Of a stretch of 64,000 nt of DNA, positions 43,923-56,580 are shown piece after piece. The translations under genes were made by a program, and so were the position numbers. How positions within the stretch are numbered: position 1 is the first letter of the stretch; the number at the start of each line of letters is the position of its first letter. The notes beneath the pieces were generated by a model that saw nothing but the letters and a program-made list of their open reading frames with translations, had not been told where the DNA came from and made no database searches. Location of the stretch: positions 51,826,265-51,890,264 of the forward strand of contig CM042087.1 of the NCBI GenBank assembly GCA_023512835.1, written 5' to 3'. The DNA comes from Taxillus chinensis (taxonomy: Eukaryota; Streptophyta; Magnoliopsida; Santalales; Loranthaceae).

Positions 43923-45117
43923 GAACGTGCGGCCTCGGAGCCGGGGCTTGAAATCGGGTCCTACCCCCGCCTCCTTGTGTTAAACTCCCGGCTCCCCTGT
44001 TGTTCCCTCTCTACCGAAACACACCGCGCTAATGTGTCCTGTTTTCCCACAACCGTGACACGCCAGGTGTTGCTTGGGGCACTCACGTTTGACGTGCCCC
44101 CGAGTGGCCACAACATGTACACCCGCTTGGGAAACTCACAACCGAGCCTCCCTGTCCTCCAAAATAACGGGATCCGGGTGGAGCCATTGAAGCTTGGCCC
44201 TTGTCCTTGGGAAGAGTCCCACTCCCAGGCTCAATCCTCTGTCTCTTGGTTTCCCCCCGCTTGTCATGCGTACTTTGTCCCATCCGCTCCTGATGAGCCT
44301 GTCTACCCTCTTCTAATCCTCCCTCCACAATCTTTGCTATATCCACGACTTCAAGATAAGTCTTCGACCGCAGATCTCTACCCTCTCGCTTCAGGGCAGG
44401 TCCGAGTCCCATGGTAAACTTATGGGCCTTCAGGTCCTCCCCTTGAGATTGCTTTCTGGAGCAAACCGACTCAGGCCTCTAAAATCTCACTCATACTCTA
44501 CCACCATGCGCGATCCCTCGCTTAAGATTGCTTGAACTCTTCCCGTTTTTGCCACCGCAACGACTCGGGAAGAACTCCTCATGGAACAACTGGAGGAACT
44601 CATTCCAGGACATGGCCTCCATGTCCCGGCTTCCTGAAACACTAAGCCACCATTCCAAAGCTTCCTCCTCCAACTGTCGGACTGCCAGCCTCACCTTGTC
44701 TTCCTCCTGGGGTCGGAGGAAGGAGAATATATGCTCGATCTGTTGCAGCCAATGCTCTGCTGCTAAAGGTTCAGTTCCTCCCTTGAACCTTGGTGGGTGT
44801 TCCTTTCGGAACCGTGTCACCACATCTCCCTCTTCCTGCCTCATCGGCCCTTCTTGCCTACGCGAAGGTCCTGCCTCACGGGGTGGAGAGGGTCGCGCTG
44901 CCTGTCGTGCCATCATCTCCTGACGTACCTCGTTTAGGATCTCCCCCCTGAGATCCTCATGCATTCCCTGCACGTTCTCACTTAAGGTCCAGACTTGGGC
45001 CATGATCCGCTCCAGGGGATCATCGCCCTCTACTCGCTGTTCTCTCTCCTGTCCAGCACGTGCAGAAGATTCATCTTCTACAGCTGGGGTAGCTCGGGTT
45101 ACTCTCCTAGGAGGCAT
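43923..45117 (-). pseudogene. T1 gag with zinc knuckle
   Basis: The likely start is ATG at 45117 (MPPRRVTRATPA). A basic/acidic N-terminus is followed by the gag core FRKEHPPRFKGGTEPLAAEH, WLQQIEHIFSFLRPQEEDKV, LEWWLSVSGSRDM and WNEFLQLFHEEFFP (44900-44570). A frameshift near 44570 and stops up to 44400 break the next part (GSRMVVEYE, LSRFAPE). GHVKRECPKQHLACHGCGKT then GHISAVC (about 44100-44030) contains the CCHC knuckle. Confidence 0.85.
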
Positions 45118-45539
45118 AGTCTACATATTAAACAAGACTAGAGTCAGCATCTCTCAGGCTCTATACACCCTCATCCCCATAGGCCATGAGGTACTCAAGC
45201 AACTTTTCACATGTAAACATACAGGATAATCACTCACAATTGCACAGCAAAAAGTCACAGCAACAATTCTCAACAATAATTCGCAGCAAAAATTTTCAGC
45301 AACACAACATTCCAAATCATAACATTTATATTGAAATTAAACTAGTGCCCTAATGCCAATGCATGTATGCACCCCAACCCAAATGCAAATGTCCTACTCC
45401 TTGGTCTAACTACCCCTGAGTACACCCCAGAAACCCAGATAGAACCACGGTGATCAGGCGTGTCCTATAGTGCCTCCCTGAGAGCCTCAAAAGTAATTAT
45501 CCCTCCCCACTATCCTAAGTCCACTAGACCATGAACTTG
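45118..45539 (-). other. T1 5' leader
   Basis: Non-coding sequence between the primer site and gag. Repeats of CAGCAA words occur at 45243-45305. No other feature. Confidence 0.6.
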
Positions 45540-45552
45540 GGCTTTGATACCA
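45540..45552 (-). promoter_or_regulatory. T1 primer-binding site, tRNA-iMet type
   Basis: The minus strand reads TGGTATCAAAGCC next to the 5' LTR, one change from the usual plant site TGGTATCAGAGCC complementary to initiator tRNA-Met. Confidence 0.85.
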
Positions 45553-45555
45553 TAT

Positions 45556-47400
45556 TGTCACGCCCCAATTTCCTTTCACTTGGAAATGGGTAATGACCGC
45601 CCATGCCCGCACCCAAAGGGTCAAGGGGTTGGTGCAAGTACCTAAAAGAAAAAGGACTTGACATGGGTGCTGTCCCAAACTTGTACAACCAGGCTACATG
45701 CCACGAGGCATGCTCCTGCTCCCAAACCATGCATACAATCACAAATTTAAATAGTAATCATATCTCAATTTATTACATTTTAAAGGGGCCCAAAGTCCAT
45801 TACAACTCAGTCGGGGAAAAACTCCCATCAAACCAAAATATATTCTGTTAACAAACAATCCAAACCATAAAAGCACAATTCCACACAAAAAAATGAAATT
45901 AATAAAATCTTCAGCCTTAGTAGCCTAACACCACAGCTTTTTCACCTACCGCCTGCTAGACCCTGCAAAAGAACAGTTTATAGGAGGGGTGAGCAAACCA
46001 TAGCTCAGTAGGGTTCCAGTCTCCCCTGACCCGTCCCACTCTACAATATGCATGACAAGTGTATGTTTGTGCTCGTGTAGTGCCTAAATCTAAACAACAC
46101 ACATCACCAGTAACACACCATTTACCTGTGCCTACACTGGAGGGCAGAGGACACCCCGCCACCACGGCGACATGACATACCACATCCAGGCGAATGTTGC
46201 ATGGTCACCAATGCAACATTTTCCACCCGAGTTAGATATGACCATCACCTCCTCGGATGCCATACCTACCCTCAGGAATGGGTGCAGACTTAGCCCACCG
46301 TCGTGAGTGCTACACTGAGACTCAGGACCGCAGTCCTGGCCAAATCTCAAAGGGGGGTCCAGTAGTTGTGCCTAGCCCATAAGTCATCTCAACCCACAAG
46401 TTTACAGCATCTCAGCAAATACATTTCAAGTATATCTCAGCAAATGTATTTCAAACGCAAGTGTAACTCAGTAATGCAACTCAGGCATACATCTCAACTC
46501 AGTACAAAGTAACTCAGAGAGCACAACTCAAATATATTAATGCAACTCAGCAAGCATAACTCAGATATATCAATGTAAATCAACAGTGCATTCAGCTCAT
46601 ACTATCCAACAGCATTCACTAACATTCAAAGTTTATAGTTCTACCAACATAGGTGTTTTTGAGCTATTTTGGAAAATTTTAAGACAAATTCAACTCATGT
46701 TTATTACCCAAATCACTCTATTTTTCACATGAGGGACTTCTGGCTAAATGGGGCAGCCAAAAGAAGCAAAATGAAGGGTGCACTTCATATGGGCCATATG
46801 ACGTGCAGGGGTATTTTTGTATCCCTATATTCTACGCACCTCAAGGATGTCTGGGGTAAATTTTCAGGGTAATTGGACTTGCATGCCAATTGGGGATATG
46901 GCATGAAAATTGGCATGCAACCATGTTTTTGCACAGTTTTCTTTGTTTTGTTGTTCTAAAGACTTCGTTTAAAGGACCCACCTCCAATTCCGGTTAGTTT
47001 GTAAATTATTAGGCGTTAAACCTAGGATACAAGGCCTATTTTCAATTCCAGCCTCTACACTCATGTTTAACCACCCATCCGGACATACCCAGGCCATCCA
47101 AATAAATTCTCCCTCGGATATCTATTGAAAATCTCACAATAAACCAACACGCGCTTATATATATATATAGGTATATACTCATCATCACATCCATGACAGG
47201 TAAAAATCCAGAATTTTGTGAGAGAGTTTCAAGGGTTGATCAAGAAATCCCTACCTCAAGAACTTGGGAATACAACGGATCATTGTATCCTAGCTACCTC
47301 GATGCCTCCGGTCTCCCATCGTCGGCCAGGAACCTCGGATCGTCGGCCTTGGATCGTCTCCCTCCATCTCTGGCCGTCTCTCCCTCTCTCCTGCCTCTCT

Positions 47401-47450
<50 letters not shown>

Positions 47451-47878
47451 GACGGCTGCTAGGGTTTGCAAATGAGAAATCCCCTAATTTTAACCCCTTT
47501 TTCTTTATATATTTTCTCACATAATCAAAACAACGTAGTTTTGATTAAGTGAATCCCTACATCAAAACGACGTAGTTTTGATTAATTTAAAGCCCAGCAT
47601 CTAAAAGCCCAAAGGCCAAGGTTTTCTAACCCATCTCTTAAGCTCAACAGCCCAATTCATTAAGCCCAACAAATATTAAAATAAATCCCTCAAATAAATA
47701 TTATTTACGATATGTGAAATTCCCAAAATACCCCTTAGGGCCTCAAACTCCAACTTGAGCCCAAGTATAGTCAAAATTCTCCATTCGATTAGCACATCAC
47801 GTTTCGATGTTCATTCTCTAAGACAAGGTCTCTTATTTAAGGCTAACTCCAAGAACTCCTCAAACACGGGTCCTTACA
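45556..47878 (-). repeat. T1 5' LTR
   Basis: Partner of 37831-40170. Palindromes at 47524-47545 (one CpG changed to CA) and 47561-47582, TATA box about 47512-47520, CT tract about 47406-47446, 29-bp palindrome near 46779 with one mismatch. Confidence 0.95.
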
Positions 47879-47883
47879 GAGGG

Positions 47884-50483
47884 CACAACACAAGCCATAG
47901 TCTACAGACATGAGAGCGATCCTCCAGGAGAATCAAATTCTAAGGTAGCAGCTCCAAAGGCTTGAAGCATTTTTAGAAGGAGCTCTTTAGATGTTGTAGC
48001 TGAAGGAAAAATAGATCAAGACCATATTGAAGCAGAGGGAGGAGACAATCTTAGAGAAGTAGGCGCCGTGCTAATTAGGAGATGACCTGGAAATTGCTTT
48101 AAGATCATGTAGCAATAGCTCTCATATTACATGGCATTTTTGTATTGTATTGTGTGTTTTCAAAATGATTGCAATAAAGTTATTTGTTATCTAACCCTTC
48201 CACATTCATTCATGCATTTCATGCATATAAAAAACTAAAAAAGCAAATAAAATTACCTTTTACCCAGGTGGGTAGTAGCCTCTCTCTAGGATTGGGCACT
48301 CTTATTACCTTAGATCCCGGCGTAAGTAGGTATCACGCCCATAGCCGATGGCCGAAGAAGCGAGAGAACGGACTCACCGGTTTACAACATCCACAACAAG
48401 AAGTAACTAGTAGCATACAAGCCTTATAGTGGCAAATGGCCTTGATGATGGACATGCTCATAAAGCCGACCCAGAGAAAGAGAAAGAACCCGACAGGGGG
48501 AATTACAAGTCACCTTCAAGAGCAGGGGCAAGAGGCAGTTCAGCCGCTCAATCCGGCTCCAAGCCAGGCACCCACATATCCTCCTGCAATGGTATAATCG
48601 CCAACCCCAAAGCAAACTCACTTCATTATGCCGACACTAGGCAATTTAGTGAAAGCGGTTATATCCCCAACTCCTAAAGAAAACATTGAGTCCTCTATGA
48701 TAGCGTGATTTGAGGAAAGATTGAAAGCAGTTGAAAAAACTGAACTTTTGGCTTGATCAGTCCAGATGAATTGTGCCTAGTTCTTGGTATAGTCTTACCT
48801 CCAAAATTCAAGATGCCCGAATTCAAGAAATTTAACGGCACCCAATGTCTGAAATTTTATCTCACCATGTACTTCAGGAAAATGGAAGCTTATGTACACA
48901 ATGACAAACTTTTGATACATTGCTTTCAAGAGAGTCTAACTGGAGGACCACTTCAATGGTATTTTTAGTGCCAGAAAAGTCACATTAATACACAAGAAGA
49001 TCTAGCAACCGCTTTCGAACCAGTACAAGCATGTTACGGATTTAGCTCTTGATATGTTGACCTTACAAGAAGCTGGAACATAGGTCAACCGAAAGCTTCA
49101 AAGATTGTGCTAAACACTAGAGAGAGGTTGCAATGGAGGTCCAACCGCCATTAACCGAGAAAGAGCTTACAACCCTTTTCCTCAATACCCTTTGAGGAGT
49201 CTACTATGGAATAATGGTAGGGAATGTCACTAACAATTTTAATGATATCGTGGCCTCAAGAGAAAGGATTGAGCTAGGAGAAAGGTATCCAAAGCCTCGC
49301 CGTTTGAGCCACCGCCACTAGATTATGAAAAGTTATTGCCAAAGCTAGTAGGAGCCGGTTTGCTAGCATCGGAATCCATTCCCGCACCACAACCGCCCTA
49401 TCTTAAATGGTATGATTCTACAAAGCGTTGTGAGTTTCATGCCCGCTGCTATTGGCCATTCAACGGAGGATCGTAATGCATTTAAGAGAAGGGTTCGGCC
49501 ACTACTTGAAGTTGGCCTTTTGGTTGATACGATGATTTAAGATCGCTCTTTGTAAAAGTGTTCACTGTTGAGATTCTATTCTGAAATAAAATAAACTTTT
49601 CAATAGAGCATGCACTTCATGACATTCACTAGAGCCACACATCCTAAGCATTCATGCATAAATGTCATGCATCCTATTAACAAATTCCACATGAAATAAA
49701 GGGGGGAGCTTAATACTCTTATTGACTCGGATTCTTATTAAAAGTCCAAACACATGGTGAAGACCTATACAACCGGATGGCTAAGGTGGAGCAAGCTCAA
49801 ATAGCAATGTATGCGGATTTGCAAGGATTGAAATGTCAACTCTGAAGCTAATGGAGTTGGTTGAAAGGCTCACCAATGTAGAATCGGTTGAGAGAAGAAC
49901 TACTCATGACATTTCTTTGTTGCATACTCCCCAACAGACCCATCAACGTGCATGGCAAAGATTAGGACCAGTAGCAACGAAACACGGAGGCATCCACATT
50001 TAGTGTCCAACAGAGAGAAGGAATAAGAAACCTAAGCAATCGAAGTTGACCCCATCCCCATGACTTACTCAATGTTATATAAAGAGTTGCTTCAAGCCCA
50101 TATAGTAGCTCCGATTCCTTTGATACTAGTCAAGCAACCTTATCCCGAGTGGTGCAATCCAAAGCAAGGTCTCTTGGTCCCGATGACATACACCAAGGTC
50201 AAGTGACTAGGATCGGGTTTGGTAACTCCCATACCACCGAAGGAGGGCAAACCAATTAAGCCATGATCGAGTAATATCACGAAGACTTGTGATTTTTAAT
50301 AATTTTCCCTTTTAGTGAAATCATGAAAAAAAGGGATGCTCGTCACCTCCTATTTGATAATAAATGTGTTTAAACGGTTTTTAACATTTCATGACATGTA
50401 CATGCAGTAGTTGTCCATAACTCGTCCGCTGTCATGGTATGTGTATGAAAGCCTAACAAGGGCATATGAAATGAGGGAGATTG
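47884..50483 (+). pseudogene. Ogre/Tat gag remnant, part 3
   Basis: Resumes after T1. Clear pieces: LPPKFKMPEFKKFNGTQC and YFRKMEAYVHNDKLLIHCFQ then SLTGGPLQWYF (48790-48966), the Ogre/Tat gag core; EVQPPLTEKEL-like sequence near 49135; PPYLKWYDSTKRCEFHA then AAIGHSTEDRNAFKRRV (49400-49490, one shift), the degenerate zinc-binding region; and a second such region, DPIPMTYSMLYKELLQAHIV then EWCNPK (about 50050-50165). Many stops. The latter half may include a second, duplicated gag C-terminal segment. No protease or reverse transcriptase was found. Confidence 0.65.
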
Positions 50484-53080
50484 TGTAAGGACCCGTGTTT
50501 GAGGGGTTCTTGGAGTTAGCCTTGAGTAAGAGACCTTATCTAAGAGAATGAACATCAGAACAGTGAGGTGTTAGTCGAATGGAGAATTTTGACTATACTT
50601 GGGCTCAATTTGGAGTTTGAGGCCCTGAGGGGTATTTTGGGAATTTCACACATATTTAAATATCCCAATTAACATTTATTTGAGGGTTTTTATTTTAAAT
50701 ATGAGTTGGGCTTAATAAAAATAGGCTGTTGAGCTTGATGAGGTGGGTTAGAAAATCATGGGCTTTGGGCTGTAAACTGCTGGGCTTCAATTAATCAAAA
50801 CTACGTCGTTTTGATTAAGAGGGGTCTATATAAAAAGGTGGAGCTCTAAGGATTAGGGTTCTTGATCCTTGTAACCCTTGTAGCCGTCACAAAGAGAGAG
50901 AGAGAGAGAGAGAGATGGCCAGAGAGAGGGAGAGACGGCCAGAGAGGGAGGGAGACGATCCAAGACCGATGATCTAAGGTTCCTGATGACGACGGGAGAC
51001 CGGAGGTGTTGAGGTAGCTAGGATACAACAATCTGTTGTATTCCCAAATTCTTGAGGTAGGGATTTCTTTGTCAACCCATGAAACTCTCCCACAAAATTC
51101 TGGATTTTACCTGTCATGGATGAGTCCCGGAAATTTAGTAGTGGATCCTTTGTGACCCTTCTCTTACCCCCAAATTCTGTGAATGTGATGATGAGTATAT
51201 ACATATATATATGTGTGTGTGTATGTTGGTTTATTGTGAGATTTTCAATATAGATATCTGAGGGAGAATTGATTTGGATGGCCTGGGTTTGTCTGGATGG
51301 GTAGTTGGGCATGAGTGTAGAGGCTGGAATTGAAAATAGGCCTTGTATTTTAGGTTTAAAACCTAATAACTCACAAACTAACCGGAATTTGAGGTGGGTT
51401 CTTTAGAGAGAAGTCGTTAGAATAACAAAACAAAGAAAACTGTGCAAAAACATGGCTGCACGCCATTTTGCACGCTATATCGCCATATGGTGTGCAGGTC
51501 CAAATACCCTGAGAATTTACCCTAGACTTCCTTGAGATGTGTAGAAGGTAGGGAGCCAAAAATGCCCCTGCATGTCATATGGCTCATATGACATGCACCC
51601 TTCATTTTGCCTCTTTTGATCGCCCCATTTAGCCAGAAGTCTCTTGGGTGGAAAATAGAGTGATTTAGATAATGTTCATGAGTTGAATTTGTTTAAAAAC
51701 TTGCTAAAACAGTTCAAAAACACCTATGTTGGTAAAAGCGTAAATTGTGAATGTTAGTGAGAATGTTCCGCACTGCATGAGCTAAGTGCACTATTGATTT
51801 ACATTAATATGTCCGAGTTATGCTTCTGAGTTACATTAACACATTTGAGTTATGCTCACTGAGTTACCTTGTATTGAGATAAGATGAATTGCTAGATTAC
51901 TTTGTACCGAGTTGAGATGTATGCCCGAGTTGCATTATCGAGTTACACTTGCGTTTGAGCTGTGTTTATTGAGATGTACTTGAAATGTTCTTCTTGAGAT
52001 GTTGTGAACTTGTGTTTGAGAATTAGTACCCAAATACTTGTGGGTTGAGGTGACTTATGGGCCAGGCACAACCACTTTGGACCCCTTTGAGATTTGGCCA
52101 GGGCGCGGTCTTGAGCCTCGGTGTAACACTCACGACGGTGGGCTAAGTTCGCACCCATTCCTGAGGGTAGGTATGGCGTCCGAGGAGGTGATGGCCATAT
52201 CCGACTCGGGTGGAAAATGTTGCATTGGTGACCATGCAACATTCGCTTGGATGTGGTATATCATGTCGCCGTGGTGGCGGGGGGTCCTCTGCCCTCTAGT
52301 GTGGGCCCAAGTAAATGGCGTGTTACCGGGTGATGTTTCTTGCTTTAGCTTTAGGCACTACATGAGCACAAGTATACACTTGTCATGCATTTTGCAGAGT
52401 GGGATGGGTCTGGGGAGACTGGAACCCCTGCGAGCCGTGGTTTGCTCACCCCTCCTATAATCTGTTCTTTTGCAGGGTCTAGCAGGTGGTAGGTGGAAGA
52501 GCCGTGGTGGTAGGCTACCGAGGTCTGAAGACTTTATATTAATTTCATTCCTTTTGTGGATTTGTGTTTTTATGGTTTGGATTGTTTGTAAACGGAATAT
52601 ATTGTGGTTTGATGGGAGTTTTTCCCAGTTGAGTTGTAATAAACTTGGAACTCTTCTTGAGGTGTAATAGATTGAGATATGTTTATTGTTTAATCTATGT
52701 TTGTGTGCATGGTTTGGGATCAGGAGCATGCCCCGTGGCATGTTAGCCTGGTTGTACAGGTTTGGGACAGCACCCGTGACATAAGTCCTTTGTAGTGCTT
52801 GCACCAAACCCTTGACCCTTCGGGTGCGGGCATGGCGGTTACTCCTCATTTCCAAGTGAGAGGAAATTAGGGTGTGACAAGCACTGCATTTGGGGATGGG
52901 AGTTTTTCCTAGTTTGGGATCGGGAGCATACTCGTGGCATGTTAGCCTGGTTGTACAAGTTTGGGACAGCACCCGTGTCGTAAGTCCTTTTTAGGTGCTT
53001 ACACCAACCCCTTGACCCTTCGGGTGCGGGCATGGGCAATCACTACCCATTTCCAAGTGAAAGAAAATTGGGGCGTGACA
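50484..53080 (+). mobile_element. Solo LTR F (Tekay family, plus orientation)
   Basis: TGTAAGGACCCGTGTTTGAG to GGGGCGTGACA, flanked by GATTG (50479-50483, 53081-53085). It is the reverse orientation of A and the T1 LTRs. Palindrome 50794-50815, TATA box 50826-50836, GA tract 50891-50914, 29-bp dyad 51569-51597. The 3' end is duplicated (about 52710-52879 and 52912-53080), making it 2597 bp long. Confidence 0.9.
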
Positions 53081-54352
53081 GATTGAACCGATAACCTAAG
53101 CATGAGAAGGGTCCAAGCAGCATATCGCTTCAAAAGCCAAAAGCAAGAAACGGAGGGACATCATCAAAGAGCTCCTTTCTTACCAGGAGGGACATCATCA
53201 AAGAGCTTGATTGATTGTTAGGTAAAGTCCTTTCTATCACGAAAATGGATATAGCTCTTCTTTTAGCTGCTTGAGAAAATATTTGATCATTTAAAGTAAG
53301 GAGAGGTCATCTTTTGTGCTACCCCCTTTGGGCCATAATTTAAAATACCCGATAATAATACCCTTACTACCCCCTTTGAGCCTATAGTGAAATTTCCTTT
53401 CAAATTATCCGATCCATCGTTCACCCCACACTGGGCAGTTCCTCAAAGCAAATCCCTTGGGAGACGCATTTTCATACATATGTTGGGGCAATTAGTGCAT
53501 CATAGAATCCCCCATTGGGATAATGTATGTCAAACTGGGCATCCTTTAGTGAGATAAAAAGATAAAAAAAGAGAGAAAAAGCATTTTAGGGCATGATGAG
53601 AAGGAAAAAGAGGAAAAGAAAAAGGAAAATGAGGGGCATTTTGATTGCCCTTAAACCTTAAGCCCCTGTTACAGTCCTAGAAAAGTCTTCTCTGATTGAA
53701 TGATTGAAGTATTTCTCAAGTACTCAAAGGAGAGTAAAATTCCCAATACAAAAGGCGGACTTGGTGAAAACCCGAAAGGGCAACAAGGGTAAAATACAAA
53801 ACCATCTACAAGGCAGGAGGGACAACAAAACCCATGTAAGGCGGGCGCAGCAAAAACCCGAAAGGGCACTGCGAGTAAAATTCAAAGCCATGAAAACAGC
53901 AAGTGTTCCAGTGCACTAAATCAAGTCAAAGCCTAAACAACAATCTCTCACAGTGGAGGCCAAAGGCATAAAAGCAAGAAGTGTTCAAACATTCAAGATC
54001 AATGCAAGGCTTCAAACAACAACTTCTGGAGATAAAGTTCTTTGAGCCACAAGATCAAGGCCAAGCTCCAAACAATAACCTCTCAAGGTAAAACTCAAAA
54101 CCAATGAGTACTAACACCTCCAATCCAAGGATAAAACCCAAAACTGCGAGACCATCCAACCTCCATCTCAAAAATCCCTTAATCTTAAAAACCCTCAAAA
54201 CCATTAAGAACCAACATTTCCAGAAAGACCCTAAAGCTTCAAGGTAATCCAATCCCAAAAACCACCAAACTATGGAGTACCAATACCTTCAACCCAAAAC
54301 CATTGAACACTAATACTTCCAGGTTACCAAATTGAACCATTGGTGTTATTAT
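53081..54352 (+). other. Element D: 3' untranslated part
   Basis: Continues D after LTR F. The segments GGCGGACTTGGTGAAAACCC and AAAACCCGAAAGGGCA-type words (53750-53880) are common in the 3' untranslated part of Tat/Ogre elements. Upstream, GACATCATCAAAGAGCT is repeated (53157 and 53188). From 53920 on, AAACAACA/CTTCAAG words recur irregularly. No pol motif is visible, so the D copy lacks pol or lost it. Confidence 0.45.
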
Positions 54353-54700
54353 TGTCACACCTCGGATTTCCTAACACTGAGGAACCGGTTAGTGATGCGA
54401 TTGTCCCCTCAATGGAACCTCAATATCTCATGTTCATCCCATGGACTTGTCCCCTCAAAGGGACCTCAATATCTCATGTCCATTTCATGGACTGTCCCCT
54501 CAAAGGGACCTCAATATCTCATGTCCATTCCATGGATTGTCCCCTCAATGGGCCCTCAATATCTCACCTCCAAGCACAATAGCAAAACACGCAATTATCT
54601 CAGTTAAAGAAAAATAATTCTCACGCATGTACCCAAAATTCACAACACACCTCTGTATAGTTCCATAACATCTCTATTACATGTTTCACATTATAAAACA

Positions 54701-54743
<43 letters not shown>

Positions 54744-54995
54744 GCTTTCACGCTTATCTCAAACCACATGTCACAATACAAACCCCAATATCATCATATC
54801 AGACCAAGTTTAAATTTCAATATTATTTCCACAACCATTAGAGACAAACTCCTGGGGACAAAACGACATACCTGGAATGTAGTTGCGTTAAGGTTTGAAA
54901 TCGGAAGGTCCTCCTTGCTCTTGCTCCTCCACGCTAAATGTCGTCCACCCGCATGAATGCAATTGCAGGGATCAAGGTCTCTCTCTCTCCTCCAA
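54353..54995 (-). repeat. LTR fragment G (family of C)
   Basis: Starts TGTCACACCTCGGATTTCC and AGGAACCGGTTAGTGATGC like LTR C, then jumps to the minisatellite (about 45-bp unit x4, 54402-54573), missing about 450 bp present in C. Landmarks such as CTCACGCAT, AACATCTCTATT and a CT tract continue in the same order. An (AT)n run is at about 54703-54737. The right end is blurred where the copia element begins. Confidence 0.6.
54402..54573. repeat. Minisatellite in LTR G, about 45-bp unit x4
   Basis: Units begin TGTCCCCTCAATGGAACCTC or TGTCCCCTCAAAGGGACCTC and contain ATATCTCATGTCCAT. Same unit as in LTR C. Confidence 0.8.
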
Positions 54996-55616
54996 AAGTA
55001 CGAATCTTCGAGCCCGAGTCTTCGAACCTTGAGAACCGATCTTTCAATTCTTCTACTCTTTGCCTCCGAAGCTAGGTAGAATTGGTGCTCAACCGATGTC
55101 TCACTCTATGAGCCTTTAAACTTGCGTTAGGTACACCCGCACTCTTCCTTGGCTAATCATTTGTTCACCTCAACGGGTCTACTAATCTTCGACCCTATGA
55201 GCTACGACCTGCGAGCTTCGACTCTGCAGCACTACTACTCGATACCCGATGGGTCTTCAAGCTTGCAAGTCTTTGAGTCTTTGAGACGCTACTCTATACC
55301 TACGGTCTTCGAATCTTTGACCCTGTGGGTATATGAGTCTGCGACCTTGTGTACCTTTAGTGGTGCTTCGAGCCTGCTGGCCTGATGATCTTCGACTTAG
55401 CGCCTTCGAGTCATCTGATCTTTAACCCAGTAATCTATGAGTCTTCGACCCAGATCTTCGACATCGGTGAGTACATGGTTAGACTCCCTCTATGAGCTCA
55501 CTCTAAGAGATCACTCTATGAAGTTATCCAACCCAGGACAGATATTCGACCCAGTGTCTACCCGCCGCCGCATCATGTTGAAGGTAATGACAACCAATAA
55601 GATCATGGGAACAACA
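54996..55616 (-). repeat. Likely 3' LTR of copia K
   Basis: Sense start TGTTGTTCCCATGATCTTAT at 55616, right after the purine-rich AAAGGGGGAGATTGT (minus, about 55632-55618). The low-coordinate end is not determined. Inside, CTTCGA and GAGTCTTCGACC words recur from about 55010 to 55460, a degenerate short repeat. Confidence 0.45.
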
Positions 55617-55689
55617 ATCTCCCCCTTTGGAATTGTTGGCAACATATGTGAACATGGTCTGAGCCTACGAACGTCCGAGGCTCTCCCCC

Positions 55690-56580
55690 TGAATAGCTCA
55701 CACTATACTCCCCCTATATACAGTACACTCTTTTCTCCCCCTTTGCCAACCAATTGCAAGGAGAGAAGGGGAACCCCCTGTAATACCATCATGCATGAGG
55801 AGGGAATTGCACAAACAATCCACGTACGTATCTATCAAACAATTCGATGGACAGAGGTTTGGTGAGGATATCAGCAGTTTGGGCCTACGTGGGAACATAC
55901 ACCAATTGCATATTTCCCTCTTCCACTTGCTCCTCGATGTAGTGGTAGCGATAATCAATATGCTTGGTCTTCGAGTGATGAACAGGATTCCCGCTGATGT
56001 TAATTGCACTCGGTTATCACACCAAATATTAACAGCACATCCACTCCCAAGTTTGACAATTGTGTGTTCATCCATATCACTTGAGTACATCGGCATGTGC
56101 AACTACATATTCGACTTAGGTTATCCGAAGCCACAATGTTTTGTTTATGACTCAACCATGCAACACACTTAGAGCCCAAGATAAAACCGTAGCCACCGAT
56201 AGAACATCCGTCATCAATATTTCCAGCCAAGTTTGCATCAAGTACATGCTTGTAGTTCAATGGAGTCCTTAGAGGGGTACCACAACCCCATTTCTAATGT
56301 ACCATGTGGGTATCTAAGGATTCGTTTGATCGCTAGCAAGTGAGAATCCTTAGGATCTACTTGATATCTACTTGCCCGACACATAGCTTGCATCGGATCA
56401 GGTCCAGAGGCTGTAATGTATAAGAGGTTGCCAATCATGCCTTGATACACCTTCCGATTGACACTAGAGCCTTCTTGATCCTTGTGTAGTTTGCAGCCTA
56501 TAACCATTGGCGTTCCAACAAGCTTGCTATCTTCTATACCATACTTCTTTAGCGGTTCTTTGTCAAACATATGCCGTGAT
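55690..56580 (-). pseudogene. copia K RNase H and reverse transcriptase C-terminus
   Basis: MFDKEPLKKYGIEDSKLVGT, TPMVIGCKLHKDQEGSSVN and MIGNLLYITASGPDPMQAMC (56570-56390), then AGNIDDGCSIGGYGFILGSK and WLSHKQNIVA (56225-56130), and in shifted frames KTKHIDYRYHY and ADILTKPL-type sequence (about 55960-55840). Order and wording fit the SIRE/Maximus side of copia. Frameshifted and dead. Confidence 0.8.

Larger units (their letters stand above)
37831..47878 (-). mobile_element. Full-length Tekay/Del chromovirus T1
   Basis: LTRs of 2340 and 2323 bp, TSD GAGGG (37826-37830 and 47879-47883), total 10,048 bp. Minus-strand order: 5' LTR, tRNA-iMet-type primer site, gag with CCHC, DTGA protease, reverse transcriptase with FIDD, RNase H, integrase, chromodomain remnant, PPT, 3' LTR. 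Ty3 order with a chromodomain defines the Tekay/Del chromovirus group. A handful of stops and frameshifts make the copy defective but much fresher than C or D. Confidence 0.95.

Noticed and set aside
48184..48677. Small plus-strand frames right of T1
   Set aside because: They lie within the decayed gag region of D and show no domain; the readable gag core starts only near 48753.
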